A stretch of 29,092 nucleotides of DNA from an uncultured Eubacteriales bacterium (lineage in GTDB: Bacteria; Bacillota; Clostridia; Oscillospirales; Oscillospiraceae). Both the position numbers and the translations under genes were made by a program. Positions 22,902 through 29,092 of this stretch are shown here, one piece after another; position 1 is the stretch's first letter, and the number at the start of each line of letters is the position of its first letter. The DNA is taken from assembly GCA_900540635.1 (NCBI GenBank), contig UQGU01000029.1, forward strand, positions 1 to 29,092. The letters run 5' to 3'. Below the pieces are notes generated by a model. That model ran no database searches. It had not been told where the DNA came from and was given only the letters and a program-made list of their open reading frames with translations.

Positions 22902-23977
22902 AGCGGCGCACCCTCCGTCACACTGGCGTAGAGAGCTTCATAGCCCCGGGCCATGGCGGGCAGGGAAAACCGCTGGGCCTCCTCCCGGGCCTTCTTGCCC
23001 AGGCTCTGCCGCAGGGCTTCATTCCGCACCAGCTTCTCAATGGCCGCAGCCAGGGCCTCGGCGGTGGGCTCGATGAGCAGGCCGCTCTCGCCGTCCGTCA
23101 CCATGTCCGGCACGCCGCCTACCCGGGAGGCGATGACGCTCAGGCCGGTGCCCATGGCCTCAATAATGGTCATGGGCATCCCCTCCCAGCTGGAGGGCAG
23201 GATGAACAGGTCCGCCTGGGACATGGGGGTGAACACATCGGAGGTGACGCCCTCGAAGAGGACCTGCCCCTCCAGCCCCTGCTCCTGAGCGGCCCGGCGG
23301 GTCTGCTCCAGCAGAGGGCCGTCCCCATAGCAGTGGATGCGAGCGTTAATGCCCCTCTTTTTCAGAAGGGCAGCTGCGCCCAGAATGGCTGCGTGGTTTT
23401 TCTGGGGGAAGAACCGGCCCACGTGGAGGATCTCTACGGGGTAGTGGAGGGCGTAGTCCTCCTTTTCCTGGCAGGCGCTCAGGTCAATGCCGTTGGGCAC
23501 CAGGCTTACCTTTTCTTCGGGCAGGCCGTAGACCTCCATAATGGACTGCCGGATTTCCCGGGTCAGGGCCACGGGCAGGGCCCGGCCCCGGCGGAAGCAG
23601 TATTTGCCGATCTGCTTGTCCAGGAAGACTGCCTCCTGGGCGGCCTGATTGTGGATGGTATGGACGATGGGAACCCCGGAAGAGGCCAGAGCCGCGTATT
23701 TCAGGGCGTGGAGATGGGTGTGGATCAGCTGGGGATCGAGGGTTTTCAGCAGTTTTTTCAGCTGTCCAACGCATTGCAGCCCGGAGCCCAGGGCCTTGTC
23801 CAGATAGTAGACGGGTACACCGGATGCTTCCAACCGCTGACTTATGACGGTTTTCTCTCCGGAAAGGCTTATGGCGGAAACCTGTTGGCCGTCCAGCAGC
23901 AGCTGACGGCTCAAGGCCGCGCACATGGTTTCTGCGCCGCCCATGCCAAAGCTTGGGATGATCTGAACGATTCTCAT
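22898..23977 (-). CDS. Family 4 glycosyltransferase
   Basis: This 359-residue GT-B enzyme has an N-terminal glycine-rich start (IIPSFGMGGAETMCAALSRQL), the HTHLHALKYAAL acceptor-side segment, VPNGIDLS near the middle, and the C-terminal donor-site motif EGMPMTIIEAMGTGLSVIAS with the E-x7-E pair. It is retaining and uses a nucleotide sugar. The start overlaps the upstream stop by 4 bases. It is the second of four genes in the operon. Confidence 0.9.
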   Translation of the reverse strand: MRIVQIIPSFGMGGAETMCAALSRQLLLDGQQVSAISLSGEKTVISQRLEASGVPVYYLDKALGSGLQCVGQLKKLLKTLDPQLIHTHLHALKYAALASSGVPIVHTIHNQAAQEAVFLDKQIGKYCFRRGRALPVALTREIRQSIMEVYGLPEEKVSLVPNGIDLSACQEKEDYALHYPVEILHVGRFFPQKNHAAILGAAALLKKRGINARIHCYGDGPLLEQTRRAAQEQGLEGQVLFEGVTSDVFTPMSQADLFILPSSWEGMPMTIIEAMGTGLSVIASRVGGVPDMVTDGESGLLIEPTAEALAAAIEKLVRNEALRQSLGKKAREEAQRFSLPAMARGYEALYASVTEGAPL

Positions 23978-25044
23978 TGTGTACCTCCTGTTCCGTAGGC
24001 CTCACGAAGGGCCTGCTTGTAGCTTTCGGCATCCAGCAGGACTTCCGCCCGGGCCATGGCGTTTTGAGACAGGCTTTGCCGCAGGGCTGCATCCTGAATG
24101 ATTTCGGCGCAGCGCCGGGCCAGAGCCTCATCCGTTTCCTCCAGAAAACCGGTTTTTCCCGGCTCCACCAGCTGGCACATGCCGTCCACCGGTGTGCTGA
24201 CGATGGGCACCCCCAGGGCCATGGCCTCCAGGGCGCTCATGGGCGTGCCCTCCCAGAGGGAGGTCATCAGCAGAACCCGGGTGTTCTGGAGCAGTCCATA
24301 GGGATTGGACTGGAAGCCCAGCAAATGGATACGGTCCCGGGCAGGGCTGTGCTCCCAGCTTTTGCGGAAGTGCTGCTCCAGCTCCGGGTCTGCCACGTCC
24401 GGGCCGCCGATGACCAGGGCGTTCAGGTCCGGCAGGAGAACTGCCAGCTGTTCCAAAACCCGGAGCATCCGCAGCGGATCTTTGGGCTTGGACATCCGGC
24501 CCAGGAACACCGCATGGCTTTCCTCCCGGCGCTCCGCTGCCGCAGCCTGATTCCGAAGGGCCTGAGGGTCGATGATATTGCGCAGGACGGAGCTTTTGTC
24601 TGCCACGGCTTTGCGGAAATAGAAGCTGTCCATGGCTGAGGAGGACACCCAGAAGATGTGCCTTGCTTTTTTGGCCGCAAAGTAAAACAGGGCCGTTTTT
24701 GGGGTCAGACCCCGGGAGTCGAAGTTGTTGTTGTGGATGTGGCAGACCAGGGGCGTCCTGCCGCAGGCTGCGGCGCAGACCACGGAGGCAAGCATATCAT
24801 GGGCCTGGATCACATCCGGCTGCTCCTGCCGGATCAGCCGCCGGACTTCCTTCACGGAGAAGGCAGTCATGGGAAGATAGGGAATGTTCCGCTCTTCCAG
24901 GGCCTGCCGGATGGGGCCTTCCGGGCAGCAGTAGTACATATCCATCTCCCCGCGGAACAGGGCAATCATCTGGCATACCACGTTTTCCGCTCCGCTAAAG
25001 GAATTTCTGGGCAAAAAATGCAGCACTTTTTTTCGGGTTTCCAT
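23974..25044 (-). CDS. Family 4 glycosyltransferase, first gene of the operon
   Basis: This 356-residue GT-B enzyme has an N-terminal RNSFSGAENVVCQMIALF start, DVIQAHDMLASVVCA and CHIHNNNFDSRG segments, and the C-terminal motif EGTPMSALEAMALGVPIVSTPVDG with the E-x7-E pair. Its order as first gene and the GT4-GT4-GT2-GT2 run suggest stepwise assembly of a repeat unit or a decoration of a lipid- or wall-linked glycan. No initiating phosphosugar transferase, flippase or polymerase is seen here. An extended -10 promoter lies about 35 bases upstream. Confidence 0.9.
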   Translation of the reverse strand: METRKKVLHFLPRNSFSGAENVVCQMIALFRGEMDMYYCCPEGPIRQALEERNIPYLPMTAFSVKEVRRLIRQEQPDVIQAHDMLASVVCAAACGRTPLVCHIHNNNFDSRGLTPKTALFYFAAKKARHIFWVSSSAMDSFYFRKAVADKSSVLRNIIDPQALRNQAAAAERREESHAVFLGRMSKPKDPLRMLRVLEQLAVLLPDLNALVIGGPDVADPELEQHFRKSWEHSPARDRIHLLGFQSNPYGLLQNTRVLLMTSLWEGTPMSALEAMALGVPIVSTPVDGMCQLVEPGKTGFLEETDEALARRCAEIIQDAALRQSLSQNAMARAEVLLDAESYKQALREAYGTGGTQ

Positions 25045-25075
25045 AATTTTCCCTCCCCAATTGACCTTTTTCCAG

Positions 25076-25084
25076 ATTATAGCA
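25076..25084 (-). promoter_or_regulatory. Extended -10 promoter of the glycosyltransferase operon
   Basis: On the minus strand TG-C-TATAAT (TATAAT at 25076-25081) has no good -35 but keeps the TG extension. It sits close behind the terminator of the TetR-type gene, so the operon has its own start. Confidence 0.6.
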
Positions 25085-25111
25085 CAGAAGAAAGGGAAAA
25101 GAAAGAGAAAA

Positions 25112-25143
25112 AGGAGCCGCCGGGAGAGAATCCCGGCAGCTCC
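25112..25143 (-). terminator. Terminator of the TetR-type regulator gene
   Basis: On the minus strand GGAGCTGCCGGGA and CTCCCGGCGGCTCC form a long stem, followed by TTTTTCTC. It starts within 10 bases after the regulator stop codon. Confidence 0.88.
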
Positions 25144-25151
25144 TGCCTTCG

Positions 25152-25778
25152 TTATGCGTGTTTTGGCCTTATTTCTGCGGCGCGGTACAGCCGTTCAGCA
25201 TCGGCGGCGCTCAGGGTACCGGCGGCCAGATTCCCGGCCACGGCCAGACTGCCGCACAGCTGGCTGAGCCTGTGAGAGATGTCCGCCTCCGAAAGGGGCA
25301 TATTCCCCTGCTGAAGCAGGGTACACAGCCCGCCGCTGTAGATCAGCATATGGGCAACCAGCTCGGATGCGGCCTCATGGGACAGGGAGAAGAGCTCCGT
25401 CAGCTCTGCCAGCAGCGGCGCTTCCAGCTCCGGAAGTACCCCGCGCTTGTCCTCGGACGTCCACATCCGCTGCATAAGAAACCTGTATAAATTCTGGTTT
25501 TCTGCTGCATAACAGACCCAGCGCAGGCAGTAGGCCTGAAAGGACGGCGTGTAGTCCAGGCAGCCACGAAGGTATGCCTGAAATTCTGCCTTTGCCCGCT
25601 CATAAACCGTCTGCCTCAGCTCGGACATGTTGGTAAAACTGCCGAAAATCGGGGTGACCGTCATGTTCAGTGCCTTGGCCACTTCTCTGGCAGCCACGGC
25701 CTCAATGCCGCGCTGCTTCGCCAGCTCAAATGCGGCGTCTTCAATCATCTGTTTTGTAAATCTCGCCTTTGGCGGCAT
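25152..25778 (-). CDS. TetR-family transcriptional regulator
   Basis: This 208-residue protein has an N-terminal helix-turn-helix (about 8-55: FTKQMIEDAAFELAKQRGIEAVAAREVAKALNMTVTPIFGSFTNM). The Tyr-Phe-Phe of many TetR recognition helices is here IFGSF. The C-terminal domain is all-helical and probably binds a ligand. The start at 25778 has GAGGAGG upstream. It is a single-gene unit with its own promoter and terminator and likely represses itself through the operator just upstream. The target beyond itself is unknown; bioY and the glycosyltransferase operon are neighbours but show no matching site. Confidence 0.83.
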   Translation of the reverse strand: MPPKARFTKQMIEDAAFELAKQRGIEAVAAREVAKALNMTVTPIFGSFTNMSELRQTVYERAKAEFQAYLRGCLDYTPSFQAYCLRWVCYAAENQNLYRFLMQRMWTSEDKRGVLPELEAPLLAELTELFSLSHEAASELVAHMLIYSGGLCTLLQQGNMPLSEADISHRLSQLCGSLAVAGNLAAGTLSAADAERLYRAAEIRPKHA

Positions 25779-25801
25779 AACAGGACATCCTCCTCGTGAA
25801 T

Positions 25802-25853
25802 AATACCAAAGTATGATACAGTATTATTATACGGGTTTCCACCGGAATGTCAA
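25802..25853 (-). promoter_or_regulatory. Promoter and operator-like repeats of the TetR-type gene
   Basis: On the minus strand TTGACA (25848-25853), 16 bases, TATAAT (25826-25831). Just downstream, over the start point, AATAC (25802-25806), the palindrome GTATGATAC (25811-25819) and GTATT (25821-25825) make overlapping inverted repeats. That is the normal place for an autorepressor site. Confidence 0.65.
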
Positions 25854-25878
25854 GGCGGAGAAACAGCGAAACTTTGCG

Positions 25879-25908
25879 AAAAATTTGTGAAACCGCTTAC
25901 TTCACAAA
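25879..25908 (-). terminator. Terminator of birA-bioY
   Basis: On the minus strand TTTGTGAA and TTCACAAA pair perfectly around a 9-base loop, followed by TTTTT. The bioY stop codon (25897-25899) lies in the loop. The stem is A-T-rich, so it may be only moderately efficient. Confidence 0.55.
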
Positions 25909-26439
25909 CCGCTTCAGCGCCTTGGTCAGCAGCAGGGCTACGGCGATTTTTACGGCATCCGGGATGATGTAGGGAATAACGCACATACCCAGCACGGCGC
26001 CCAGGGTGATGGCGCCCTTGGAGCTGGTGTAGACCACCATAAACCAGGCGGTGCCGAAGGCATAGCAGGCGATAAGACCCACGACCATGGACACGGGCAG
26101 CACCCACTTTTTGCTGCCGAACAGCGCCTCCATGGCCCACATCAGCAGGGCGGACACCAGGAAGCCCACAATATAGCCGCCGGTCATGCCCAGGAGCTTG
26201 CCCAGGCCGCCGGCAAAGCCGGAGAATACCGGCAGGCCCACGGCGCCCATGAGGATATACACCAGCACGGCGACGGTGCCCCGCTTGCCCCCCAGCAGGC
26301 CAACTGCCAGGAAGACGCCCATGGTTTGCAGGGTGAAGGGAATTTGCCCGGGAATGGAGATCCAGGCGCAGATGGCCATCAGGCAGGCGAACAGGGCGAT
26401 ATACACCATGTCCAGGGTTTTCATTTTCTTTGTTTCCAT
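25897..26439 (-). CDS. bioY: Biotin transporter substrate-binding subunit BioY
   Basis: This 180-residue membrane protein has about six helices and the BioY signatures IPFTLQTMGVFLAVGLLGGKRG (about 31-53), MGAVGLPVFSGFAGGLGKLLGMTGGYIVGF (about 64-93) and PYIIPDAVKIAVALLL near the end. It is the S component that captures biotin, alone or with a shared ECF module encoded elsewhere. The start lies six bases after the birA stop; its ribosome site overlaps that stop. Control by BirA through the operator at 27641-27671 is expected because the pair is co-transcribed. Confidence 0.93.
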   Translation of the reverse strand: METKKMKTLDMVYIALFACLMAICAWISIPGQIPFTLQTMGVFLAVGLLGGKRGTVAVLVYILMGAVGLPVFSGFAGGLGKLLGMTGGYIVGFLVSALLMWAMEALFGSKKWVLPVSMVVGLIACYAFGTAWFMVVYTSSKGAITLGAVLGMCVIPYIIPDAVKIAVALLLTKALKRFVK

Positions 26440-26445
26440 ATGTAT

Positions 26446-27420
26446 CTATCCTTTCTTCTCTCGAATACGGACTTCTCCGGCCTTTAAAGTCTGCCGGGTA
26501 CCGTCCGGATATTCCACAATCAGGCCGCACTGGCCGTCCAGGTCCACCGCTTTGGCAGGGCGCTCTGCCTGGGCGGTGATGATGAGAACCTCCCGGCCCA
26601 GCACCATGCAGTGCCGTTTGTATTCCTGTTCATAGCCTTCCGGGGCCTGATACAGCGCCCAGAAGCGATTCAGAAATGCCGCCGTCAGGGCGTTTTTTCC
26701 GTTGTCCCGGGGCGTGTCCAGAATGGCTCCGGCAACGGCCGCCAGCTCCGGCGGGAAGCCCTCCTTCGGGGCATACAGGTTGAAGCCCACGCCCAGCACG
26801 ATGTAGTCTACGGCACCGCTTTCCATGGAAAGGGCGGCTTCCGTGAGAATCCCGGCCACTTTTTTGCCCTTTAGAAATACATCGTTGACCCATTTGATTT
26901 TTGCCTGGTGCCCGGCAATGTCCGTCACGGCCTGGCAGGCGGCCAGGGCGGCCAGGGTGGTCAGGGCGGCAGCCCGGGATGGGGTTTCATAGTCCGGCCG
27001 CAGCAGGATGCTTAAATAGACGCCGGTGTCCGCCGGGGAGAAGAAGCTTCTGCCCAGCCGCCCCCGGCCCTTGCTCTGGCTGCCGGAGACCAGAACCGTC
27101 CCTTCCGGCGCGCCGCTCTCTGCCTGCTCCCGCAGCAGGGCGTTGGTGGAGGTCACCGTGGGCAGCAGCTGAATTTTCAGGGGCAGTCCGGGGTTCAGGA
27201 GCCCCTGAATGCCCGAGGCGGAGAGAATATCCAGTCCCGTTTCCAGCCGGTAGCCCCGGTTGGGCTGGGCATCGATGGGAAAGCCCGCCTCCCGCAGGGC
27301 TTTCACGCCCTTCCACACCGCCGCCCGGGAAATGCCGATGGCCAGGGCCAGCTCCTCTCCGGAGAGGTAGCTCCCCCGGCAGGACAGCAGCAGGGAAAGA
27401 ATCTGATCTTTGGTTGCCAT
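26446..27420 (-). CDS. birA: Bifunctional biotin--protein ligase / biotin operon repressor BirA
   Basis: This 324-residue protein has an N-terminal winged helix (about 5-60, LSGEELALAIGISRAAVWKGVKALREAGFPIDAQPNRGYRLE). The ligase domain follows, with the biotinyl-AMP loop KGRGRLGRSFF (117-127) and KIKWVNDVFLKGKKVAGILTE (174-194, where KWPND is more common). A small C-terminal SH3-like domain is at about 275-324. It attaches biotin to carboxylases and represses when biotin is plentiful. The start is ATG at 27420 with CTGGAGG upstream; the frame extends to 27537, but those codons come from the palindromic repeat. It is the first gene of birA-bioY. Confidence 0.93.
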   Translation of the reverse strand: MATKDQILSLLLSCRGSYLSGEELALAIGISRAAVWKGVKALREAGFPIDAQPNRGYRLETGLDILSASGIQGLLNPGLPLKIQLLPTVTSTNALLREQAESGAPEGTVLVSGSQSKGRGRLGRSFFSPADTGVYLSILLRPDYETPSRAAALTTLAALAACQAVTDIAGHQAKIKWVNDVFLKGKKVAGILTEAALSMESGAVDYIVLGVGFNLYAPKEGFPPELAAVAGAILDTPRDNGKNALTAAFLNRFWALYQAPEGYEQEYKRHCMVLGREVLIITAQAERPAKAVDLDGQCGLIVEYPDGTRQTLKAGEVRIREKKG

Positions 27421-27442
27421 GGAGTGCCTCCAGGGTGGAAAT

Positions 27443-27610
27443 AACCTTCCCCTACGGGGAAGGGGGACCGCCGCCGTAGGCGGTGGTGGAAGAGGGGCCT
27501 TACGTGCGAGAGCGGTCGGTATGTTGCGCTTTTCCAACCGCTCCCGTTCATTACGCCCCTCATCCGTCTCGGCTGTCGCCGAGCCACCTTCCCCGGAGGG
27601 GAAGGCTTTT
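27443..27610. repeat. Palindromic intergenic repeat, full copy in the birA leader
   Basis: The element starts TAACCTTCCCC and ends CCTTCCCCGGAGGGGAAGGC. Inside it are GGACCGCCGCC, GGCGGTGGTGGAAGAGGGGCC, two GAGAGCGG/CCGCTC arms and CTCGGCTGTCGCCGAG. It aligns along its length with 20525-20785 in reverse orientation. It lies between the birA promoter and the birA start, so it should be transcribed as a folded leader of about 190 bases. No coding potential is seen. Confidence 0.82.
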
Positions 27611-27618
27611 GCGCGACT

Positions 27619-27671
27619 ACATTACCATGGCTTTCTTTGCTTGTCAACCAAATATTTTTGACGGTTTACAA
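27619..27671 (-). promoter_or_regulatory. BirA operator overlapping the birA-bioY promoter
   Basis: TTGTCAACC (27641-27649) and GGTTTACAA (27663-27671) are inverted half-sites with 8 of 9 paired bases and a 13-base spacer, matching the known BirA-box pattern TTGTnAACC-N-GGTTnACAA. On the minus strand the -35 TTGACA (27642-27647) lies inside one half-site, followed by 17 bases and TAATGT (27619-27624). BirA bound to biotinyl-AMP would block this promoter. Confidence 0.85.
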
Positions 27672-27686
27672 TCAAAACCGCAAAAA

Positions 27687-27714
27687 AGCGCCCCGGAGAT
27701 CCGGGGCGCGAAAG
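27687..27714 (-). terminator. Terminator of the 20-residue peptide gene
   Basis: On the minus strand GCGCCCCGGA and TCCGGGGCGC form a perfect stem, followed directly by TTTTTT. It starts 15 or so bases after the peptide stop codon and ends just before the BirA operator. Confidence 0.88.
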
Positions 27715-27722
27715 GTCAATTT

Positions 27723-27785
27723 TTAGCAGCCAAAGCCGCCGATCTGGCAAAGAATCTGCCAGATAGAGCAGAAATGAAAACGCAT
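27723..27785 (-). CDS. 20-residue cysteine-containing peptide with its own promoter
   Basis: The frame encodes MRFHFCSIWQILCQIGGFGC followed by TAA. It has Cys at positions 6, 13 and 20 (exactly seven apart), a hydrophobic middle and a C-terminal GGFGC. Support for a real gene comes from its signals: AAGGAGG at 27794-27800 sits 8 bases before the ATG, a TTGCAA-17-TACAAT promoter lies upstream, and a terminator lies just downstream. No processing enzyme or exporter is adjacent. It might be a signalling or modified peptide, a small membrane toxin, or a leader peptide. I do not recognise a family, and function is unassigned. Confidence 0.6.
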   Translation of the reverse strand: MRFHFCSIWQILCQIGGFGC

Positions 27786-27830
27786 CCTTCCAGCCTCCTT
27801 GTTTAGATTCCGTCTCGCGAGGACAAAAGG

Positions 27831-27859
27831 ATTGTAACCTATTTGTAATCATTTTGCAA
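27831..27859 (-). promoter_or_regulatory. Sigma-A promoter of the 20-residue peptide gene
   Basis: On the minus strand TTGCAA (27854-27859), exactly 17 bases, TACAAT (27831-27836). The start near 27824 gives a transcript of about 140 bases ending at the terminator. No terminator lies between the NusG-II gene and this promoter, so some readthrough from upstream is possible. Confidence 0.75.
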
Positions 27860-27879
27860 GCTGTAAATCTTGGAAATCC

Positions 27880-28230
27880 TCAGCCGTCTGTGCCGTCCAT
27901 GCTGGGGAAGGACAGGATCAGCCCGTTGGGCAGGCAGGCGATGGGCAGCCCGCTGTCGCACCAGCCCATGGCCATGCAGATGTGGTCCGGGCAGCTGGCA
28001 TGGGTCACGGCCACCTTGCCGTCCTTTACTTCTACGGTGTTGGTGCCCCCGTTGGCCCCCGTGAGCTCCAAAATCTGGTCTTTGCCCAGGTCCAGCACCT
28101 GGGTGACCACTCCGTCCTGCACCACCGTTACGGTCTTCTTCGGCGCTTTCGGCCGCAGCAGCCACAGCCCAAGCCCCAGGCTCAGGGCCAGAGCCAACAC
28201 CAAAATCAGAATCCAATGCTTTGTTTTCAT
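27880..28230 (-). CDS. NusG domain II-containing membrane-anchored protein
   Basis: This 116-residue protein has one N-terminal membrane helix (about 6-25) and then a NusG-II-type beta domain. That domain has the typical VEVKDGKVAVTHASCPDHICMAMGWCDSGLPIACLPNGLIL block, including the conserved CPDxxC and the second Cys pair. In Clostridia such proteins often accompany FMN-transferase or Gx-type transporter genes, but here it stands alone and faces the hydrolase gene. The start at 28230 follows GGAGCGG. The role is unknown. Confidence 0.85.
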   Translation of the reverse strand: MKTKHWILILVLALALSLGLGLWLLRPKAPKKTVTVVQDGVVTQVLDLGKDQILELTGANGGTNTVEVKDGKVAVTHASCPDHICMAMGWCDSGLPIACLPNGLILSFPSMDGTDG

Positions 28231-28255
28231 GGTCCGCTCCTAAAAGGTTTTCTCT

Positions 28256-28284
28256 ACTATAGCAAGCCCCCATCAAAAAGGCAA
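28256..28284 (-). promoter_or_regulatory. Sigma-A promoter of the NusG-II gene
   Basis: On the minus strand TTGCCT (28279-28284), 17 bases, TATAGT (28256-28261). It is back to back with the hydrolase promoter. Confidence 0.65.
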
Positions 28285-28295
28285 ATGGTTTTTGC

Positions 28296-28324
28296 TTGCT
28301 TTTTTGTCCGCCATTGGCTATACT
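28296..28324 (+). promoter_or_regulatory. Sigma-A promoter of the SGNH hydrolase gene
   Basis: TTGCTT (28296-28301), 17 bases, TATACT (28319-28324), giving a short leader before the GTG start at 28354. Confidence 0.7.
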
Positions 28325-28353
28325 GGAAGAAAAACGCTTGGGAGGAACATCCT

Positions 28354-29013
28354 GTGAAAAAGCACATTCTCTGTATCGGCGATTCCAATACCCACGGCTA
28401 CTGCGCAGACCCCGCCGACTGCGCGGACGGCGGCATTCGCTTCAATGAGGACGAGCGCTGGACCTGCCTGCTGCAAAAGGCCCTTGGGCCGGAGTACCTG
28501 GTGACGGAGGAGGGCCTGTCCGGCCGGACCACCGTCTTTGAAGACCCCATCAATGAGAATATGGCCGTGCTGCCCTATGTGTATGCCCTGCTGAAAAGCC
28601 ATGAGTATGTGGACCTGCTCGTCATCATGCTGGGCACCAACGATTCCAAGCAGCGGCTGAATACCACAGCCTATGAGGTCGGCAGAGGCATGGAGCGGCT
28701 GGTCCGCAAGGCCATGACCGTGGACTGCTGGGGCCCCGGGAAGAAGCCCAATGTGCTCATCATTGCCCCGCCTCCCATCGGCAAAGGCGTGGAAACCTCT
28801 GCCTGCGCCGAGGAAATGGGCAAGGGCGCGGTGGAGACCTCTCAGGCGCTGGCAAAATACTACGCTGCCGCCGCAGAACTCTTAGGCGTGCATTTCCTGG
28901 ATGCCTCCTTCTGCCAGTTCAATTCCGTTGATTTCATGCACCTGACCCGGAAGGGCCATGCCCAGCTGGCCGAGAAGCTGACGGAGCTTGTGCCGGAATA
29001 TCTGGAGAAGTAA
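28354..29013 (+). CDS. SGNH/GDSL-family hydrolase (esterase or deacetylase type)
   Basis: This 219-residue protein has block I CIGDSNTHGY (Ser nucleophile at about residue 10), the block III GTND (about 93-96) and the block V DFMHLTRKGH with the Asp and His of the triad near the C-terminus. Block II glycine is in EEGLSGRT. Relatives include aryl esterases and carbohydrate esterases that remove acetyl groups. There is no signal peptide, so it acts in the cytoplasm. The start is GTG at 28354, with GGGAGGAA upstream; the frame is open much further upstream but with no sensible start. The substrate is unknown. Confidence 0.9.
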   Translation: MKKHILCIGDSNTHGYCADPADCADGGIRFNEDERWTCLLQKALGPEYLVTEEGLSGRTTVFEDPINENMAVLPYVYALLKSHEYVDLLVIMLGTNDSKQRLNTTAYEVGRGMERLVRKAMTVDCWGPGKKPNVLIIAPPPIGKGVETSACAEEMGKGAVETSQALAKYYAAAAELLGVHFLDASFCQFNSVDFMHLTRKGHAQLAEKLTELVPEYLEK

Positions 29014-29038
29014 CAAAATATCCCCGGCGTTCGGATAG

Positions 29039-29092
29039 TGAACTGCACCCCATTTGTTAGACAGTATGATATACTATCTAAGAAGTGGGGTG
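29039..29092 (+). mobile_element. Probable left end of an IS150-group (IS3 family) insertion sequence
   Basis: TGAACTGCACCCCATTTG at 29039 closely resembles the IS150 terminal sequence as I recall it (TGTACTGCACCCATTTTG), continuing GTTAGACA against GTTGGACG. From 29046 to 29092 the sequence also forms a 22-pair stem with two mismatches (CACCCCA pairing with TGGGGTG at the outer ends). The transposase genes would lie beyond the window, so only the end is seen. Confidence 0.55.

Noticed and set aside
27622..27852. 76-codon minus-strand frame across the small peptide gene
   Set aside because: Its start lies within the promoter spacer and it has no ribosome site; the 20-codon frame has all signals.
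1..29092. CRISPR arrays, tRNA or rRNA genes
   Set aside because: No regularly spaced repeats and no tRNA-like or rRNA sequence was recognised.

Overview
The window reads as a GC-rich chromosomal segment of an anaerobic gut Firmicute, most likely an Oscillospiraceae/Ruminococcaceae-type Clostridia. This rests on AGGAGG-type ribosome sites, sigma-A promoters of TTGACA-17-TATAAT type, GLUG-repeat surface proteins, a NusG-domain-II protein, BioY-dependent biotin uptake, and intergenic palindromes of the TAACCTTCCCC...GGGGAAGG kind that I recall from this group. Species cannot be fixed from sequence alone.

Layout. (1) 1-6050: a TetR-type regulator diverges from a two-gene operon encoding an RND/MMPL exporter and a membrane-anchored GLUG-repeat surface protein; the two coding regions overlap by 4 bases and end at a strong terminator. 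(2) 6055-9202: an isolated phage-derived cassette under a near-consensus promoter, with a collagen-repeat tail fibre, a second fibre-like protein, two small tail proteins and a TTG-started peptidoglycan-binding/M15 endolysin. No capsid, tail tube, portal, integrase or holin is seen. (3) 9218-13476: a URO-D/MtaA-like methyltransferase followed by a GPH-type sugar/cation symporter broken by a frameshift, divergent from a PucR/CdaR-type regulator. The shared intergenic region carries direct and inverted repeats. (4) 13518-19448: a GtrA-like membrane protein, a lipoprotein with its own promoter, and a complete four-gene carbohydrate ABC importer (ATPase, two permeases, lipoprotein binding protein). 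(5) 19325-20785: a gene-poor stretch with a solo repeat end, a MITE-like palindrome, a perfect sigma-A promoter and a SpoU/TrmH RNA methyltransferase, closed by a large palindromic repeat. (6) 20783-25081: four glycosyltransferases (GT4, GT4, GT2, GT2) in one tightly packed operon. (7) 25112-25853: a self-contained TetR-type regulator. (8) 25897-27671: birA-bioY with a clear BirA operator over its promoter and a palindromic repeat in its leader. (9) 27680-27860: a 20-residue peptide gene with its own promoter, ribosome site and terminator. (10) 27880-29092: a NusG-II protein divergent from an SGNH/GDSL hydrolase, then what looks like the left end of an IS150-group insertion sequence at the window edge.

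How parts work together. birA and bioY form a classic biotin sensing and uptake unit. The ABC genes form a complete sugar importer. The exporter/GLUG pair probably works at the cell surface. The glycosyltransferases probably build a surface glycan whose polymerase and flippase lie elsewhere. The most unusual items are the tiny peptide gene, the repeat elements that lie in leaders or provide stop codons, the orphan fibre-lysin cassette, and the bactofilin-like tail on the exporter.
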